From Planobispora longispora (GTDB lineage Bacteria; Actinomycetota; Actinomycetes; Streptosporangiales; Streptosporangiaceae): a DNA stretch of 64,000 nt. A program made the position numbers and the translations under genes. Below the pieces are notes generated by a model that saw only the letters and a list, made by a program, of their open reading frames with translations, ran no database searches and was not told the DNA's origin. The stretch's first letter is position 1, and each line of letters starts with the position of its first letter. Positions 14,178 through 22,888 of the stretch are shown one piece after another. Where the stretch lies: positions 62,001 through 126,000 of the forward strand of contig NZ_BOOH01000017.1 of assembly GCF_016863135.1 (NCBI RefSeq), in the 5' to 3' direction.

Positions 14178-15572
14178 ATGCCCCGAACCCCCCTGAAGGT
14201 CATCCTCGCCTTATTCCTCCCCCTCGTCCTGGCGGCCGTCGCCCTGGCCTCGCCCGCCTCGGCCGCCCAGGCGCTGCGCCTGCAGTACAAGACCAGTTCC
14301 ACCGGGGCCGTCACCGCCCAGGCCGAGCCGTGGTTCAAGCTCGTCAACGACGGAACCGAGCCCGTCCCGCTCAGCCAGGTGAAGATCCGCTACTACTTCA
14401 CCGGCGAGACCTCCTACCGCTTCGCCTGCTCGTGGGCGGTGGTGAGCTGCTCCACCGTGACCGGGCACTTCGTCCCGCTGGCGAGCCCGGTCGCGGGCGC
14501 GGACCGATACCTGGAGGTGGGCTTCACCTCCGGGACGCTGGCCCCCGGCGCGAACACCGGTGACATGCAGCTGCGGTTCTACCGGGCGGACTGGCAGAAC
14601 TTCACCCAGTCCGACGACTACTCCTTCGGCGCGAGCCGTACCTCCTACGGAGACTGGGACAAGGTGGCCGTCTCCATCGGCGGGCAGCTCGTCTGGGGCA
14701 CTCCGGCCGGAGGCGGGGGCGGGGAGCCCACTCCGACGCCCACTGTCACCCCGACGGGCAATCCGGGCGGGCAGGGCACGCTCTTCGACGACTTCGCCTA
14801 CACCGGCTCGTCCGACCCGCGGCTGGCGCAGCGCGGCTGGACCGTGCGCTCCGCCTCCGGCGGGCCCGGCGTGCCCGGCGCCACCTGGTCTCCCGGCGCG
14901 GTCAGCTTCCCGTCGGTGAGCGGCAACCAGGTCCTCCAGCTCGACTCCTCGACCGACGGCACCGCCGCGGGCACCGTGCAGACCGAGCTGTCGACCACGG
15001 CCCGCAAGTTCCACGAGGGCACCTACGCCGCCCGGGTGAAGTTCAGCGACGCGCCGCTGTCCGGTCCCGACGGCGAGCACGTGGTGCAGACGTTCTTCAC
15101 CATCACGCCGCTCCGGCAGAACATGGACCCGGACTACGGCGAGCTGGACTTCGAGTACCTGCCCAACGGCGGCTGGGGCGAGCCCGCGAACATCCTCTAC
15201 GCCACGAGCTGGGAGACCTACCAGGCCGACCCCTGGCAGTCCGTCAACACCCACACCGAGGAGCGGACGAGCTTCGCCGGCTGGCACGACCTGGTCATCC
15301 AGGTCTCCGGCGGCCGGATCAAGTACTACGTCGACGGGCGCCTGTTCGCCGACCACGGTGACATCCACTACCCCGAGACCCCCATGTGGATCATGTTCAA
15401 CCAGTGGTTCATCGACCTTCAGGGCGGCTCCACGCCGCGCGCCTACCGGCAGCAGGTCGACTGGGTCTACCACAGCCGGAACGAGGTCGTCGCGCCCGCC
15501 GAGGTGCTGAACCGGGTCGGCGCGTTCCGCACCGCGTCCACCGCGTTCGTCGACACCGTCCCCGGTTCCTGA
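14178..15572 (+). CDS. Secreted CBM3 + GH16-like (jelly-roll) carbohydrate-active protein
   Basis: This 464-residue protein has a signal peptide (VILALFLPLVLAAVALASP...ASA, residues about 8-31). Residues about 33-178 form a family 3 carbohydrate-binding module (LRLQYKTSSTGAVTAQ, PWFKLVNDGTEPVPLSQVKI, YYFTGE, YLEVGF, SDDYSFGAS). A Gly/Pro/Thr linker PTPTPTVTPTG follows. Residues about 200-430 are a concanavalin-like jelly roll with GELDFEYLP, which fits the ExDxxE-style catalytic strand of GH16 glycosidases (E-L-D-F-E here). The enzyme should bind cellulose or chitin and cut a beta-glucan-like polymer outside the cell; the substrate is uncertain. It lies between the sugar-kinase locus and the sugar ABC importer and may feed that importer. 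Confidence 0.85.
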   Translation: MPRTPLKVILALFLPLVLAAVALASPASAAQALRLQYKTSSTGAVTAQAEPWFKLVNDGTEPVPLSQVKIRYYFTGETSYRFACSWAVVSCSTVTGHFVPLASPVAGADRYLEVGFTSGTLAPGANTGDMQLRFYRADWQNFTQSDDYSFGASRTSYGDWDKVAVSIGGQLVWGTPAGGGGGEPTPTPTVTPTGNPGGQGTLFDDFAYTGSSDPRLAQRGWTVRSASGGPGVPGATWSPGAVSFPSVSGNQVLQLDSSTDGTAAGTVQTELSTTARKFHEGTYAARVKFSDAPLSGPDGEHVVQTFFTITPLRQNMDPDYGELDFEYLPNGGWGEPANILYATSWETYQADPWQSVNTHTEERTSFAGWHDLVIQVSGGRIKYYVDGRLFADHGDIHYPETPMWIMFNQWFIDLQGGSTPRAYRQQVDWVYHSRNEVVAPAEVLNRVGAFRTASTAFVDTVPGS

Positions 15573-15676
15573 CGTCCCGGATGCGGCGTCCGCGTCCAGG
15601 CGGGCCGCGGACGCCGCATCCGGAGCCCGCACCCCTTCCGGACAAGCCGAATCACCCCCTGAAAAGAGAAGGCACC

Positions 15677-16975
15677 ATGAGAAACCGCCTCCTGGCCGCC
15701 GCGGCCACGCTGGCCCTGGCCGTGGGCACCGGCGCCTGCGGCTCCGCCTCGGACTCCGGCTCCGGCGGCGCGCCCGACGCCGGCTCAGGCTCGGGACCCG
15801 CGAGCGGCGCACCGGCCAAGCTCACCGTCTGGATCATGGATGGGAGCGTCACCGACGAGCTCATCAAGCGGTTCGAGACCGATTACGAGGCCGCCCGCCC
15901 GAACGTCGACCTCGACATCCAGATCCAGGCGTGGGACGGCATCGGCGAGCGCGTCACCGCCGCCCTGGCCAGCACGGACGCCCCCGACGTGATCGAGGTG
16001 GGCAACACCCAGGTCGCCCAGTACGCCGCGAGCGGCGGCGTCAAGGACCTCACCGACAAGGTCGCCGACCTCGGCGGCGACGACTGGATCCCCGGCCTGG
16101 CCCAGCCCGGCAACATCGACGGCAAGCAGTACGGCGTCCCCTGGTACGCCGCCAACCGGGTCGTCGTCTACAACAAGGACCTGTTCGCCAAGGCCGGGAT
16201 CACGACCCCGCCCACGACCCGCGACGAGTGGCTGGAGATCACCGCCAAGCTCGACGAGGGCGGGAACCAGGGCATCTACCTCACCGGCCAGACCTGGTAC
16301 GCGCTCGCCGGGTTCATCTGGGACGAGGGAGGCGACTTCGCGGTCAAGGAGGGCGACAAGTGGAAGGGCGCCCTCGACACCCCGCAGGCGCTCGCCGGGA
16401 TGGACTTCTACAAGCGGCTCCAGGCCCTCGGCAAGGGGCCGAAGGACGCCGACGAGGCGAATCCGCCGCAGCACGAGGTCTTCGCGCAGGGCAAAGTCGC
16501 CCAGATGATCAACGTGCCGGGCGGCGCGGCCCGGGTGCTGGAGGTCGAGCCGGGCATGAAGGACAAGATCGGCTTCTTCCCGATCCCCGGGAAGACGGCC
16601 GACAAGCCCGGCGCGGTGTTCACCGGCGGCTCCGATCTGATCATCCCGGAGGCGTCGAAGAACCACGACGCCGCCTATGAGGTGATCAAGGCGCTGGCGG
16701 GCGAGAAGTTCCAGACCGACCTGGCCAAGGCGATGAACTTCGTGCCGAACAGGACGTCGCTGGCGCATGTGCTCGACGCCGACGAGGGGACCGCGGCCAT
16801 GGCGAAGGGCGCCTCCAACGGCAGGGCCACCCCCAACACGCCCAACTGGGCCGCGGTGGAGGCCACCACGGTGATCAAGCAGTACATGACCGCGGTGCTC
16901 ACCGGGAAGGACCCCGCGACCGAGGCCCGCAAGGCCAGCGAGGCCATCACCGAGACCCTCAACAGCGGGTCCTAG
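15677..16975 (+). CDS. Sugar ABC transporter substrate-binding lipoprotein
   Basis: This 432-residue lipoprotein starts at ATG 15677, behind AGAGAAGG. It has a Sec lipoprotein signal with lipobox VGTGAC (Cys 21) followed by a Ser/Gly-rich tether. KLTVWIMDGSVTDELIKRFE opens the family 1 (MalE-like) binding fold. DVIEVGNTQVAQYAASGGVKDLT and YGVPWYAANRVVVYNKDLF are family signatures. With the two permeases downstream it forms a CUT1 importer for oligo- or amino-sugars. It is 104 bp from the CBM3 gene and probably in the same transcription unit. Confidence 0.95.
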   Translation: MRNRLLAAAATLALAVGTGACGSASDSGSGGAPDAGSGSGPASGAPAKLTVWIMDGSVTDELIKRFETDYEAARPNVDLDIQIQAWDGIGERVTAALASTDAPDVIEVGNTQVAQYAASGGVKDLTDKVADLGGDDWIPGLAQPGNIDGKQYGVPWYAANRVVVYNKDLFAKAGITTPPTTRDEWLEITAKLDEGGNQGIYLTGQTWYALAGFIWDEGGDFAVKEGDKWKGALDTPQALAGMDFYKRLQALGKGPKDADEANPPQHEVFAQGKVAQMINVPGGAARVLEVEPGMKDKIGFFPIPGKTADKPGAVFTGGSDLIIPEASKNHDAAYEVIKALAGEKFQTDLAKAMNFVPNRTSLAHVLDADEGTAAMAKGASNGRATPNTPNWAAVEATTVIKQYMTAVLTGKDPATEARKASEAITETLNSGS

Positions 16976-16979
16976 GCCG

Positions 16980-18014
16980 ATGGCCGTCTCCCAGAACCCG
17001 GCCCCGCCGCAGGAGCGGCGGGCGCCGTGGTCGCCCGGCCGCGCGGCCCGCCGTCGCGGGAGCCCGGGGAGCTCGCGGGGCCCGCGGGGTCCGCGGAACC
17101 TCCGGGGCCGGTCGAGCTCGGGGGGCTCGCGGAGCCTCTGGCCCTACCTGCTCATCGCCCCGGCCGTGGCCGGAGGCGTGCTCCTGCTCCTCTACCCGCT
17201 GCTGCGCGCCGCGGTGATCTCCTTCCAGCACTTCCGGATGGGCGAGCTGATCCGGGGCGGCGCGGCGTTCGTCGGCCTGGACAACTACCGCGAGCTGCTG
17301 GCCGCCGAGGAGTTCTGGACGGTGGTGGCGCGCACCTTCGCCTGGACCGGGATCAACGTGGCGCTCATCATGGGGATCTCGACCGCCGTCGCCCTCATGC
17401 TGCTCCGGCTGGGCCGGCGCATGCGCGTCGCCCTGATGAGCGTCCTCGCCCTCGTCTGGGCCACGCCGATCATCGCGGCCACAACGATCTTCCAGTGGCT
17501 GTTCCAGTCCGAGCTGGGCGTCGTCAACTGGGCGTTGACGGGCCTGGGCTTCGACTCCTTCCGGGGATACTCCTGGTTCGCCGACGGCACGGCGATGTTC
17601 GGCGTGCTGGTGGTCCTCGTGGTGTGGCAGTCGGTGCCGTTCGCCGCGCTGACCCTCTACGCGGGCCTGACCACGATCCCCGCCGAGCTGTACGAGTCGG
17701 CCAGGATCGACGGCGGCACCGGGCGGCAGGTCTTCACCATGGTGACCTTCCCGATCCTGCGCCCGCTGTTCGCGCTCGTCACCTCGCTGGAGGTCATCTG
17801 GGTCTTCAAGTGCTTCCCGCAGATCTGGGTGCTCAGCCAGGGCGGGCCCGACGACGCGACGACCACGCTGCCGGTCTACGCCTTCAAGATCGCCAGGGTG
17901 CTGCACCGTTACGACCTCGGCTCGGCCGTGGCGATGCTCACCGTCGTCATCCTCGCCGTCGCGCTGATCGGCAACCTGCGGCGGATGCTCAAGCAGGAAG
18001 GGGCTGAGTCGTGA
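16980..18014 (+). CDS. Sugar ABC transporter permease (MalF-like)
   Basis: This 344-residue permease starts at ATG 16980, four bases after the stop of the binding protein. The first 50 residues are Arg/Gly/Ser-rich cytosolic sequence. Six membrane helices follow, starting LWPYLLIAPAVAGGVLLLLY. The EAA coupling loop is ELYESARIDGGTGRQVFTMV, which contacts the ATPase. Its GTGA end overlaps the next permease. No ATPase gene lies in this operon, so it probably uses a shared MsiK-type ATPase encoded elsewhere, the usual actinomycete arrangement. Confidence 0.95.
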   Translation: MAVSQNPAPPQERRAPWSPGRAARRRGSPGSSRGPRGPRNLRGRSSSGGSRSLWPYLLIAPAVAGGVLLLLYPLLRAAVISFQHFRMGELIRGGAAFVGLDNYRELLAAEEFWTVVARTFAWTGINVALIMGISTAVALMLLRLGRRMRVALMSVLALVWATPIIAATTIFQWLFQSELGVVNWALTGLGFDSFRGYSWFADGTAMFGVLVVLVVWQSVPFAALTLYAGLTTIPAELYESARIDGGTGRQVFTMVTFPILRPLFALVTSLEVIWVFKCFPQIWVLSQGGPDDATTTLPVYAFKIARVLHRYDLGSAVAMLTVVILAVALIGNLRRMLKQEGAES

Positions 18015-18949
18015 GGGGCGTGAGGTCACGCGAAGCCGCGTCCGACGCGCGCGAGATCGTGCCCGGCGCGCGCAGGACCACGGCCGGTACGCGCAGGACC
18101 GCGGCCGACGCGCACAGGATCGCGTACGGCGCGCGCAGGGGCGTGCTCAACGTCGCCGCGGCGACCGTGCTCGCCGTGATGATCTTCCCGGTCTACTGGA
18201 TGTTCGCCACCGCCTTCAAGCCGACCGCGGAGATCCAGAACGAGACGCCCGGTCTGTGGCCCGCGCACCCGACCCTGGAGCACTTCGCCACGGCCGTGGG
18301 CGCCGACGGGTTCTGGACGTTCTGGCGCAACAGCCTGGCCGTCACCGGCGCCGCCGTGCTGCTGGCCCTGGTGGTGGCGCTGCTGTCGGCGTTCGCGGTG
18401 GCCCGGATGCGGTGGCGGGGCAGAGGACCCTTCATCGTCATGATCTTCGCCGCGCAGATGGCGCCCTGGGAGGCGTTGCTCGTGCCGATGTTCGTCATCG
18501 CCAGGGACGCCGAGCTCCTCGACTCGCTGGCCATGCTCACCGGCGTCTACTTCATGGTCACGCTGCCGTTCACGATCGTGACCCTGCGCGGGTTCCTCGC
18601 CGCCGTCCCGGCCGAGGTGGAGGAGGCGGCCCTGGTCGACGGCTGCACCCGGTTCGCCGCCTTCCGCAGGGTGATCTTCCCGCTGCTGGCCCCCGGCCTG
18701 ATGGCCACCTCGCTGTTCGGGTTCATCACCGCCTGGAACGAGTTCGCGTTCGTCAACGTGCTCATCATCAAGGACCAGGACAAGCGGACGCTGCCGGTGT
18801 GGTTGTCGTCCTTCCGCGACGTGTTCGGCACCGACTGGGGCGCCACCATGGCCGCCGCCACCCTGTTCGCCCTCCCGGTGCTGGTGCTCTTCCTGTTCCT
18901 GCAGCGCAGGGTCGGCGCGGGGATGATCTCGGGCGCGGTCAAGGGGTGA
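18011..18949 (+). CDS. Sugar ABC transporter permease (MalG-like)
   Basis: This 312-residue permease starts with GTG 18011, overlapping the MalF-like stop. Residues 1-45 are an Arg/Ala/Thr-rich lead with a repeating GARRTTAG/GTRRTAAD pattern. Six membrane helices follow. The coupling loop is EEAALVDGCTRFAAFRRVIF and the C-terminal AGMISGAVKG is typical of MalG-type subunits. It completes the CUT1 importer. Confidence 0.95.
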   Translation: MRGVRSREAASDAREIVPGARRTTAGTRRTAADAHRIAYGARRGVLNVAAATVLAVMIFPVYWMFATAFKPTAEIQNETPGLWPAHPTLEHFATAVGADGFWTFWRNSLAVTGAAVLLALVVALLSAFAVARMRWRGRGPFIVMIFAAQMAPWEALLVPMFVIARDAELLDSLAMLTGVYFMVTLPFTIVTLRGFLAAVPAEVEEAALVDGCTRFAAFRRVIFPLLAPGLMATSLFGFITAWNEFAFVNVLIIKDQDKRTLPVWLSSFRDVFGTDWGATMAAATLFALPVLVLFLFLQRRVGAGMISGAVKG

Positions 18950-18974
18950 CCCGGGCCGGGTGCGGCGTGCCCCC

Positions 18975-19076
18975 GGCTCCGGGTACGGCGCGGCTCCGGG
19001 TACGGCGTGGCCTCGGGTAGGGCGTGGCCTCGGGTAGGGCGTGGCCTCGGGTAGGGCGCGGCCCCGGACGCGGTCA
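18975..19076 (+). repeat. 17-bp tandem repeat array, noncoding
   Basis: Six units of exactly 17 bp start at 18975, 18992, 19009, 19026, 19043 and 19060; the central ones read GGCCTCGGGTAGGGCGT. The period is not a multiple of three and the array lies between the stop of the MalG-like gene and the MMPL gene, so it is intergenic. It is too short and without spacers for a CRISPR. Confidence 0.9.
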
Positions 19077-19227
19077 AGGGATGCCCTCGGGCTGTTCACG
19101 CCGGTCGCGGCCCGCCCCCGATTCCCGGGAAGGCCATCCTCCCGGTTGTTACATTGGGCAATCGGTAATCGCGCAGGGTGACAGAGGGTGGCGGCGGCGG
19201 TCCTCGGCCGATCGCGGAGGAGGACGG

Positions 19228-21549
19228 GTGCTCCACAGCCATCCGGGGACCACGCTCGAACCGCCCGCGGACCCCTCGGGGCGGGCGTCCGGCCCTGCGG
19301 GGCCCGGCCGTGCCGTACGGCGCCGCCACCTGGTCCTGTGGCTCACCGCCGTCGCCATCGCCCTGGCCGTCCTCGCCGGCCACGACGTGCACGACCGGCT
19401 GACCTTCGGCGGCGCGACGGTCTCCGGGGCGGAGTCGGAACGCGCGGAGAGGCTGCTGGCGACGGGGTTCGGGACGGGCGTGCCGCACCTCGTCCTGATC
19501 GCCCGGGGTCCGGGTCCGGTGGACCGCGCGGACGCCGTGGCGGCCGGCAAGAGCGTGGCGGCGCGGCTCGCCCGCGATCCCGCCGTCACCCGCGTCACCT
19601 CCTACTGGGACATCCGCTCACCCACCCTGCGCAGCGGGGACGGCCGGGCCGCGCTCATCCTGGCCCGGCTGCGCGGCGACGACAGGGAGCGGACCGGCGC
19701 GGCGGCCCGCCTGGCTCCCGCCCTGGCCGGCGCGCACGGGCCGCTGACGGTCCTCGTGACGGGGGAGAGCCAGGTCAAGGCCGAGGCGCGGAGCCGGAGC
19801 GAGCGGGATCTCCATACGGTGGAGCTCATCACCGTCCCGCTGACCTTCATCATCCTCCTGCTGGTCTTCGGCAGCCTCACCGCCGCCGCGCTGCCGGTCC
19901 TCGTCGGCGTGTTCGCGGTGACCGGGACCATGGCGGTGCTGCGCCTGCTCACCGAGCTGACCGAGGTCTCCGCCTTCGCGATGAGCCTCGCCAGCCTCCT
20001 CGGGTTCGCCCTCGCGGTGGACTTCAGCCTGTTCGTCGTCACCCGCTTCCGCGAGGAGCTGGCCGGCGGGCGCGAGGCCGCGGAGGCGATCCGGGTCACC
20101 ATGCGCACCACCGGCCGGGCCATGGCGTTCTCCGCCCTCACGGTGACGTTGTCGCTGGCCGCCCTCCTGCTCTTCCCCTTCATGATGTTGCGCTCGGTCG
20201 CCCTCGGCGGCATCGCGGTGACCCTGCTCGCCGCCGCCGGGAGCCTGGTGGTGCTGCCGGCGGCGCTCGCCGTGCTCGGCGGGCGCGTCGACAGCCTGGC
20301 CGTTCCGGGGCCGTGGCGGGCCGGACGGGACCGGGGGCCGGGCGGCGGGTGGTCCCGCCTCGCCATGGCCGTGATGCGCCGTCCCCTGGCCGTCGCCGTC
20401 CCCACCGTCGCGCTGCTGGCCGTTCTCGGGGCGCCCTTCCTCGACGTCCGCTTCGGGATCTTCGACGACCGGCTGCTCCCGCCGGAAGCCTCCGCCGCGC
20501 GGGCCGCCGAGGAACTGCGCCGGGACTTCGACGCCCGTGACAGCATCTCGGCGACCACGGTGGTGCTGCCCGGGCTGAAGGTGGCGGGCGGTGACACGAC
20601 CGGGTCCGGCGGCGGGGCGGGGGACGCGGGCGGAGCGCACGCCCGGCTGGACGCCTACGCGCGGAGCCTGTCGGCGCTGGACGGCGTGCTCCGGGTGGAC
20701 ACCGTCACCGGCTCCTACCGCGGGGGGAGCTTCTCCGGCCTTCCCCCGGGACCGCCGGAGCGGTTCACCGGCCCGGCCGGGACCTGGCTGGCGGTCTCCA
20801 CGGCGTACGAGCCCTACGCGGTGGAGAACAGCGAGCTGGCCCGTGGCCTGCGCGCCGTCCCCGCCCCGGGGGAGGCGGCGGTGGGCGGGCCGGGGGCCCA
20901 GCTGGCCGACATCCGGCGGGGCATCGCGGACACCCTGCCGCTGGGCCTCTCCCTGGTCGCGATGACGACCTTCGCGCTGGTCGCCGGGATGACCGGCAGC
21001 GTGGTCCTGGCCGCGAAGGCCCTGCTGATGAACGCGCTCAGCCTCGGCGCGACGTTCGGCGTGCTGGTCCACGTCTTCCAGGAGGGGCACCTGCGCGCTC
21101 TGGTGGGGAGCTTCACCGTGACGGGCACGATCGACACCCTGGTGCCCGTCCTGATGTTCTGCATGGCCTTCGGCCTGTCCATGGACTACGAGATCTTCCT
21201 GCTCTCCAGGATCACCGAGGAGTACCGCCGCACCGGGGACACCGTCACGGCGGTGGCCCTGGGGATGGAGCGCACCGGACGCCTGTTCACCTCGGCGGCG
21301 GTGATCTTCGCCGTGGTGATGGGCTCCATGGCGACCTCCAGCCTCGTCCTGCTCAAGATGGTGGGGGTGGGCCTGGCGCTGGCCGTACTCCTCGACTGCA
21401 CGCTGATCCGCGGGCTGCTCGTCCCCGCGGTCATGCGCCTGGCCGGCCGCGCGAACTGGTGGTCCCCATGGGGGCCCGGAAAACTGCGGGGGTTCAGAAA
21501 AGCGTCGGCGGAGAGCCCTTGCTCACCGGTCCCGGCTCGCCGCGCCTGA
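19228..21549 (+). CDS. MMPL-family (RND) membrane transporter
   Basis: This 773-residue protein starts with GTG 19228, behind GGAGGAGGA. The frame is open upstream, but only this start has a ribosome site and gives the normal length. There are two MMPL halves, each with one large extracytoplasmic domain and about six helices. The charged helix motifs are LALAVDFSLFVVTRF in the first half and FGLSMDYEIFLLSRI in the second; the DY/DF aspartates are the proton-relay residues of MmpL proteins. Such proteins export lipids, siderophores or hydrophobic toxins using the proton gradient. No lipid biosynthetic gene adjoins it. The last 56 bases overlap the convergent endonuclease gene. Confidence 0.93.
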   Translation: MLHSHPGTTLEPPADPSGRASGPAGPGRAVRRRHLVLWLTAVAIALAVLAGHDVHDRLTFGGATVSGAESERAERLLATGFGTGVPHLVLIARGPGPVDRADAVAAGKSVAARLARDPAVTRVTSYWDIRSPTLRSGDGRAALILARLRGDDRERTGAAARLAPALAGAHGPLTVLVTGESQVKAEARSRSERDLHTVELITVPLTFIILLLVFGSLTAAALPVLVGVFAVTGTMAVLRLLTELTEVSAFAMSLASLLGFALAVDFSLFVVTRFREELAGGREAAEAIRVTMRTTGRAMAFSALTVTLSLAALLLFPFMMLRSVALGGIAVTLLAAAGSLVVLPAALAVLGGRVDSLAVPGPWRAGRDRGPGGGWSRLAMAVMRRPLAVAVPTVALLAVLGAPFLDVRFGIFDDRLLPPEASAARAAEELRRDFDARDSISATTVVLPGLKVAGGDTTGSGGGAGDAGGAHARLDAYARSLSALDGVLRVDTVTGSYRGGSFSGLPPGPPERFTGPAGTWLAVSTAYEPYAVENSELARGLRAVPAPGEAAVGGPGAQLADIRRGIADTLPLGLSLVAMTTFALVAGMTGSVVLAAKALLMNALSLGATFGVLVHVFQEGHLRALVGSFTVTGTIDTLVPVLMFCMAFGLSMDYEIFLLSRITEEYRRTGDTVTAVALGMERTGRLFTSAAVIFAVVMGSMATSSLVLLKMVGVGLALAVLLDCTLIRGLLVPAVMRLAGRANWWSPWGPGKLRGFRKASAESPCSPVPARRA

Positions 21550-22789
21550 AGAGCCGGATCGTGCCGAACACGCCGTCGTAGCCGGGCTCCCGGATCACCT
21601 CGCAGCGGCGCAGCCGGGCGACGGCCTCCGCGAGCGGCGGGGAGTGGGCCGCGATCTCGTCGGGCGGCAGGTCCTCCAGGATCGTCAGCTCGGGTCCGAG
21701 GGCGGCGGTGAGCCGGTCGACCTCCGCCACGACCTTCTTGCTCTTCGGTCCCACGCCGAGGATCTCCCCCACGATCTCCGGGAGCGGGACGGCGCTGTGG
21801 AAGCCGGCGGCGCCGTCCGGACGGGCGCCGTCCGGACGGTCGGCCAGCTCCTCGACCCGGCTCAGCACGCCGATCGTGAGGCGCCTGCGGCACACGGGGC
21901 AGATCCCGCCGTGCTCGCGCGTCTCCCGCGGCTCCATCCGGACCCCGCACTTGCGGTGCCCGTCGACGTGGTATTTGCCCTCCTCCGGGAAGAACTCGAC
22001 CGACCCCGCGTGCCCCTCGCCGGTCCGCAGCGCCCGCAGGACCGCGAAGTAATCCAGGTCCGTGTCGAACACCGTGGTCTCGCGGCCGAGCATCGGCGGC
22101 GAGTGCGCGTCGGAGTAGCTGACCATCCGGTAGCGGTCGAGGCCGGAGACCTTCCAGTTCATGGCCGGGTCGCTGGACAGCCCGGTCTCCAGCGCGAAGA
22201 GGCGGTCGGAGAGGTCGCCGTAGCACTCCTCGATCGTGTCGAAGCCGGCCTTGGAGCCGAGCACGCCGAACCACGGGGTCCAGACGTGGGCGGGCACCAG
22301 ATAGGCGCCGTCGCCGCTGTCCAGGGTGGTCTCCAGCAGGTCGCGGGCGTCCATGCGGAGGGTCGGCCGCCCGTCCTCGGTCAGGTCGCCGGCCTGCGCG
22401 AGCCTGCGGTTGAGCTCCTCGGCCACGTCGAAGTCCGGCGCGTACAGCAGGTGGTGGATCTTCCGGGTGCGTCCGCCCCGGGCGTAGACCGTGGAGACCT
22501 CCACCGAGAGCATGAACCGCACCTCGCCGGACGCGAGGCGGGGCGGGAGCGTGCGGCAGATGTCCCGGTCCAGGTCGTCGCGGAGCCGGAACAGCCCGGG
22601 CTCCGCGGGCACCAGGTTCTCGCGCAACTCGGCGAACCACACCGGGTGGGTGAAGTCGCCGGTGCCCATGAGCGTGATCCCCTTGCGCCGCGCCCACCAC
22701 GTCAGGTGGGCCAGGTCGCTGTCCTTGCTGCAGGCCCGGGCGTGTTTCGAGTGGACGTGCAGATCGGCGTGGAAACGCACCTTCACCAT
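21494..22789 (-). CDS. Endonuclease Q-like PHP-domain nuclease
   Basis: This 431-residue protein starts MVKVRFHADLHVHS. HADLHVHS is the metal-binding opening of PHP phosphoesterases; GTGDFTHP, FMLSVEVSTVY and MVSYSDAHSP supply further metal ligands. A zinc-finger-like pair (CGVRM...CPVC) lies near residue 300, and a helix-hairpin-helix-like VGEILGVGPKSKKVV near residue 350. This order fits the EndoQ family, which nicks DNA 5' of deaminated bases such as uracil and hypoxanthine. The 3' end overlaps the MMPL gene by 56 bp. Substrate specificity is assigned by family only. Confidence 0.85.
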   Translation of the reverse strand: MVKVRFHADLHVHSKHARACSKDSDLAHLTWWARRKGITLMGTGDFTHPVWFAELRENLVPAEPGLFRLRDDLDRDICRTLPPRLASGEVRFMLSVEVSTVYARGGRTRKIHHLLYAPDFDVAEELNRRLAQAGDLTEDGRPTLRMDARDLLETTLDSGDGAYLVPAHVWTPWFGVLGSKAGFDTIEECYGDLSDRLFALETGLSSDPAMNWKVSGLDRYRMVSYSDAHSPPMLGRETTVFDTDLDYFAVLRALRTGEGHAGSVEFFPEEGKYHVDGHRKCGVRMEPRETREHGGICPVCRRRLTIGVLSRVEELADRPDGARPDGAAGFHSAVPLPEIVGEILGVGPKSKKVVAEVDRLTAALGPELTILEDLPPDEIAAHSPPLAEAVARLRRCEVIREPGYDGVFGTIRLFRRGEPGPVSKGSPPTLF

Positions 22790-22888
22790 CCTGTCGCAGT
22801 CCGGACGGCCGCCGCCGGGGCACGGAGGCCGCGACGGTCCCCGTCCCCGGCTGTCACGGGGAGGACTCCTCGCCCCGGGAACCCGTCC

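Noticed and set aside
19146-19169. AT-rich stretch near 19146 as a TetR-type operator for the MMPL gene
   Set aside because: The two arms (TTACATTG and CAATCGGTAA) pair only with a two-base bulge and no TetR gene adjoins it.
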